In this document: in pieces, positions 62,067 to 64,000 of the stretch
Position numbering within the stretch: the first letter of the stretch is position 1
How the letters are laid out: each line of letters starts with the position of its first letter
From: Roseicyclus sp.
GTDB taxonomy: Bacteria > Pseudomonadota > Alphaproteobacteria > Rhodobacterales > Rhodobacteraceae
NCBI RefSeq assembly: GCF_018402035.1
Contig: NZ_JAGYJN010000001.1
Coordinates: 1-64,000, forward strand
DNA length: 64,000 nt
Direction: 5' to 3'
Translations under genes and position numbers: made by a program
Notes under the pieces: generated by a model
Databases searched by the model: none
The model's input: only the letters and a program-made list of their open reading frames with translations
What the model was told of the DNA's origin: nothing

Positions 62067-62855
62067 ATGAACGACACCGGCCAGTATTTGCACCAAATGC
62101 GCGCCACCGCGCCCTTGGTCCACAACATCACCAATTACGTCGCCATGAACATCATGGCCAATGTGCTGCTTGCCGCCGGGGCTTCGCCCGCCATGGTCCA
62201 TGCCCGCGAGGAGGTGGCGGAGTTTGCGGGGCTGTCGCAAGCGCTGAGCGTGAATATCGGCACGCTCGATGCCCCATGGGCCGAGGCGATGGAGATGGCC
62301 GCCGCTGTCATGGCGGGGGCAGGGCGGCCTTGGGTGCTAGACCCCGTGGGGGTCGGGGCCACGCGCTATCGTCAGGAGGTCTGCGCGCGGCTGCTCCATC
62401 TGCGCCCAAGCGTGATCCGGGGCAATGCGTCGGAGGTTCTGGCGCTTGCGGGGTTGGGGGCCAAGGGGCGCGGTGCCGATGCCGCCGACCCGGTCGAGGC
62501 GGCCGAGGCTGCGGCGCGCGATCTGGCCCGCGCCACGGGCGGTGTCGTCGCGGTCTCGGGGGCGGTCGATTACATCACCGATGGCACGGCGGCCTATCGT
62601 GTCGCCAACGGCCATGATTTGATGCCGCGCGTCACTGCCTTGGGCTGTTCGCTCAACGGCGTGATCGCGGCGTTTCTGGTGGGCCAAGCGGCATTGCCCG
62701 CGACGGTGGCTGCCATGGCCTATTACGGGCTGGCAGGCGAGATTGCCGCGCAAGGCGCGCGCGGCCCCGGCGGGTTTCAATCGGCGTTCCTTGATGCGCT
62801 CTACACGATCACGCCCGAGGATCTGAGCGCGGGCGCACGGATCACCCAAGCATGA
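62067..62855 (+). CDS. thiM: Hydroxyethylthiazole kinase ThiM
   Basis: A 262-residue ribokinase-fold enzyme that phosphorylates hydroxyethylthiazole in thiamine salvage. Conserved blocks are LVHNITNYVAMNIMANVLLAAGASPAM, PWVLDPVGVGATRYR and GNASEVLALAG, and the catalytic Cys of TALGCSLNGV. Start ATG 62067 lies 5 bases after GGGAGG; GTG 62064 is an alternative. It overlaps thiE by four bases. Confidence 0.95.
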   Translation: MNDTGQYLHQMRATAPLVHNITNYVAMNIMANVLLAAGASPAMVHAREEVAEFAGLSQALSVNIGTLDAPWAEAMEMAAAVMAGAGRPWVLDPVGVGATRYRQEVCARLLHLRPSVIRGNASEVLALAGLGAKGRGADAADPVEAAEAAARDLARATGGVVAVSGAVDYITDGTAAYRVANGHDLMPRVTALGCSLNGVIAAFLVGQAALPATVAAMAYYGLAGEIAAQGARGPGGFQSAFLDALYTITPEDLSAGARITQA

Positions 62856-63463
62856 TTGGCCCGCTTTACGTCGTAACCGACGCGCAAGCCCCGCTGCCCG
62901 TGCCCGATCAGGTGCGCGCGGCGGCCAAGGGTGGGGCGCGCATCATCCAGATCCGCGACAAGACAGCCTCTGACGCCGAGATCGCGGCGCTTTTGCGCGC
63001 GATCTTGCCCGAGATGGAAGCGATGGGTGTGTGCCTGATCGTCAATGACCGGGTCGAGGTGGCGCTTTCGGTAGGCGCGCATGGGCTCCATATCGGGCAA
63101 GGCGATGGTGATCCGCTGGCAATCCGTCGGCGTCTGCCACCGGGGATGATCCTTGGCCTGTCGGTCGAGACCGAAGATCAGGCCCGCCTTGTGCCGCCCT
63201 GCGTCGATTATGCCGGTGTCGGTCCGGTGCGCGCCACGGCGACCAAGCCCGACCATGCCGCCCCCACGGGCTTTGCGGGGCTCGCCCGGATAACGGCGCT
63301 TTTGCCCATGCCAAGCTACGCCATCGGCGGGCTGAAACCCGGCGATGCGGGCGCCGTGCGCGGGGCGGGGGCGGTCGGCATGGCGGTCGTCAGTGCCGTA
63401 ACCCGCGCCCCTGACCCCGTGGCTGCCACCCGTGCGCTGATTGCAGAATGGAAGGCCGCATGA
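62852..63463 (+). CDS. thiE: Thiamine-phosphate synthase ThiE
   Basis: A 203-residue TIM-barrel enzyme that joins the HMP and thiazole halves. It shows LYVVTDAQAPLPVPDQV, GGARIIQIRDKTASDAE, CLIVNDRVEVALSVGAHGLHIGQGD, LGLSVETEDQA and the phosphate-binding YAIGGLKPGDAG. Both ends overlap neighbours by ATGA, giving strict translational coupling. Confidence 0.95.
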   Translation: MIGPLYVVTDAQAPLPVPDQVRAAAKGGARIIQIRDKTASDAEIAALLRAILPEMEAMGVCLIVNDRVEVALSVGAHGLHIGQGDGDPLAIRRRLPPGMILGLSVETEDQARLVPPCVDYAGVGPVRATATKPDHAAPTGFAGLARITALLPMPSYAIGGLKPGDAGAVRGAGAVGMAVVSAVTRAPDPVAATRALIAEWKAA

Positions 63464-64000
63464 TCCCCAATATCCTCTCCATCGCTGGTTCTGATCCTTC
63501 GGGGGGCGCGGGTATTCAGGCCGATCTCAAGGCGATCTCGGCCAATGGCGGCTATGCCATGGCCGTGATCACGGCGCTGACGGCGCAGAACACCCAAGGC
63601 GTGCGCGCCGTGCAGATGATCGAGCCGGAGATGGTCGCGGCACAGATCGCCGCGATCCGCGAAGATATCGCCATTCACGCGGTTAAGATCGGCATGCTGG
63701 GCACAGCACCCATCATTCGGGCCGTCATGGGGGCGCTTGGTGGGCTGGACGCGCCGATCGTGCTTGACCCGGTCATGGTCGCCAAAAGCGGCGACCGCTT
63801 GCTGTTGGAAGACGCCGTGGCGGCGTTGCGCGCGAGTTTGGCGCATGCCACGGTCATCACCCCGAACCTGCCCGAAGCAGCGGATTTGTTGGGTGCGCAC
63901 GAGGCCACCAGCCGCGCGGAAATGGCAGCGCAGGCGCAGGCGCTTTTGACCTTGGGGCCGAAAGCCGTGCTGCTCAAGGGCGGGCATCTGCCGGGTGGCG
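63460..64000 (+). CDS. thiD: HMP/HMP-phosphate kinase ThiD, cut by window edge
   Basis: A ribokinase-fold kinase of which 180 residues are visible; the C-terminus lies beyond the window. ILSIAGSDPSGGAGIQADLKAI is the HMP-binding start, VKIGMLGT, VLDPVMVAKSGDRLL and TPNLPEAADLLG follow, and the visible end is LLKGGHLPGG. It phosphorylates hydroxymethylpyrimidine twice. With thiM and thiE it completes a salvage set under the TPP riboswitch. Confidence 0.94.
   Translation, partial: MIPNILSIAGSDPSGGAGIQADLKAISANGGYAMAVITALTAQNTQGVRAVQMIEPEMVAAQIAAIREDIAIHAVKIGMLGTAPIIRAVMGALGGLDAPIVLDPVMVAKSGDRLLLEDAVAALRASLAHATVITPNLPEAADLLGAHEATSRAEMAAQAQALLTLGPKAVLLKGGHLPGG

Overview
The window reads as a chromosomal segment of a GC-rich alphaproteobacterium, most likely a member of the Rhodobacterales. 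The reasons are the tightly packed operons with ATGA or GTGA start/stop overlaps, a flagellar set resembling the Fla1 system of Rhodobacter sphaeroides (gammaproteobacterial in type, with FliA, FlgM, FlhF, FlhG, FlgP, FlgT and a FleQ-like activator), and many TRAP, tripartite-tricarboxylate and ABC uptake systems. Genus cannot be fixed from the sequence. No rRNA, tRNA, CRISPR array, prophage or insertion sequence was seen.

Region 1 (1-15666) is flagellar. A minus-strand operon flhA-flhF-flhG-fliA-(unknown, cut by the left edge) diverges from a plus-strand operon flgP-flgT-flgA-flgM-flgN. Between them lie two back-to-back sigma-54 type promoters. Then come a Sel1-repeat protein, a protein with a nitrile-hydratase-alpha/NHLP-like domain, a DUF1566-like secreted protein, a PomA/PomB-type stator pair, the filament cap gene fliD and a FleQ-like sigma-54 activator without a receiver domain. 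flgM and fliD share a FliA-type promoter motif (TAAC-N15-GTCGTT). The layout suggests a cascade: FleQ-like protein plus sigma-54, then FliA, then late genes. An AT-rich, gene-poor stretch (15667-16330) ends the block.

Region 2 (16331-33000) carries a dipeptide-type ABC transporter whose last three genes are interrupted by four single-base insertions; an orphan protein; a four-gene operon of unknown role (M19-like dipeptidase, 567-residue unknown, DUF3726-like, Ldh2-family dehydrogenase); an HPF-like/cold-shock fusion; the molybdate transporter modABC; and a DEAD-box helicase with a long Gly/Lys/Pro-rich tail.

Region 3 (33028-47230) holds two catabolic modules. One is a ten-gene minus-strand operon under a divergent TetR regulator: SDR, ACAD11-like dehydrogenase, acyl-CoA ligase, ACAD10/11-like kinase, TRAP transporter, quinone oxidoreductase and hydrolase. 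It resembles the levulinate/4-hydroxyacid (lva) pathway. The other combines two SDRs, a lambda-crystallin-like 3-hydroxyacyl dehydrogenase and a BKACE beta-keto-acid cleavage enzyme.

Region 4 (47229-52546) has a small secreted protein and a four-gene polysaccharide operon (UDP-xylose synthase, UDP-glucose epimerase, processive GT2 synthase, GH26-like hydrolase). Region 5 (52910-64000) has a class II aldolase, a TctDE two-component system with its own binding protein, the tctCBA transporter joined to a class III CoA-transferase and a citryl-CoA-lyase-like protein (a likely complete citrate uptake and cleavage route), and a TPP riboswitch in front of thiM-thiE-thiD, the last cut by the right edge.
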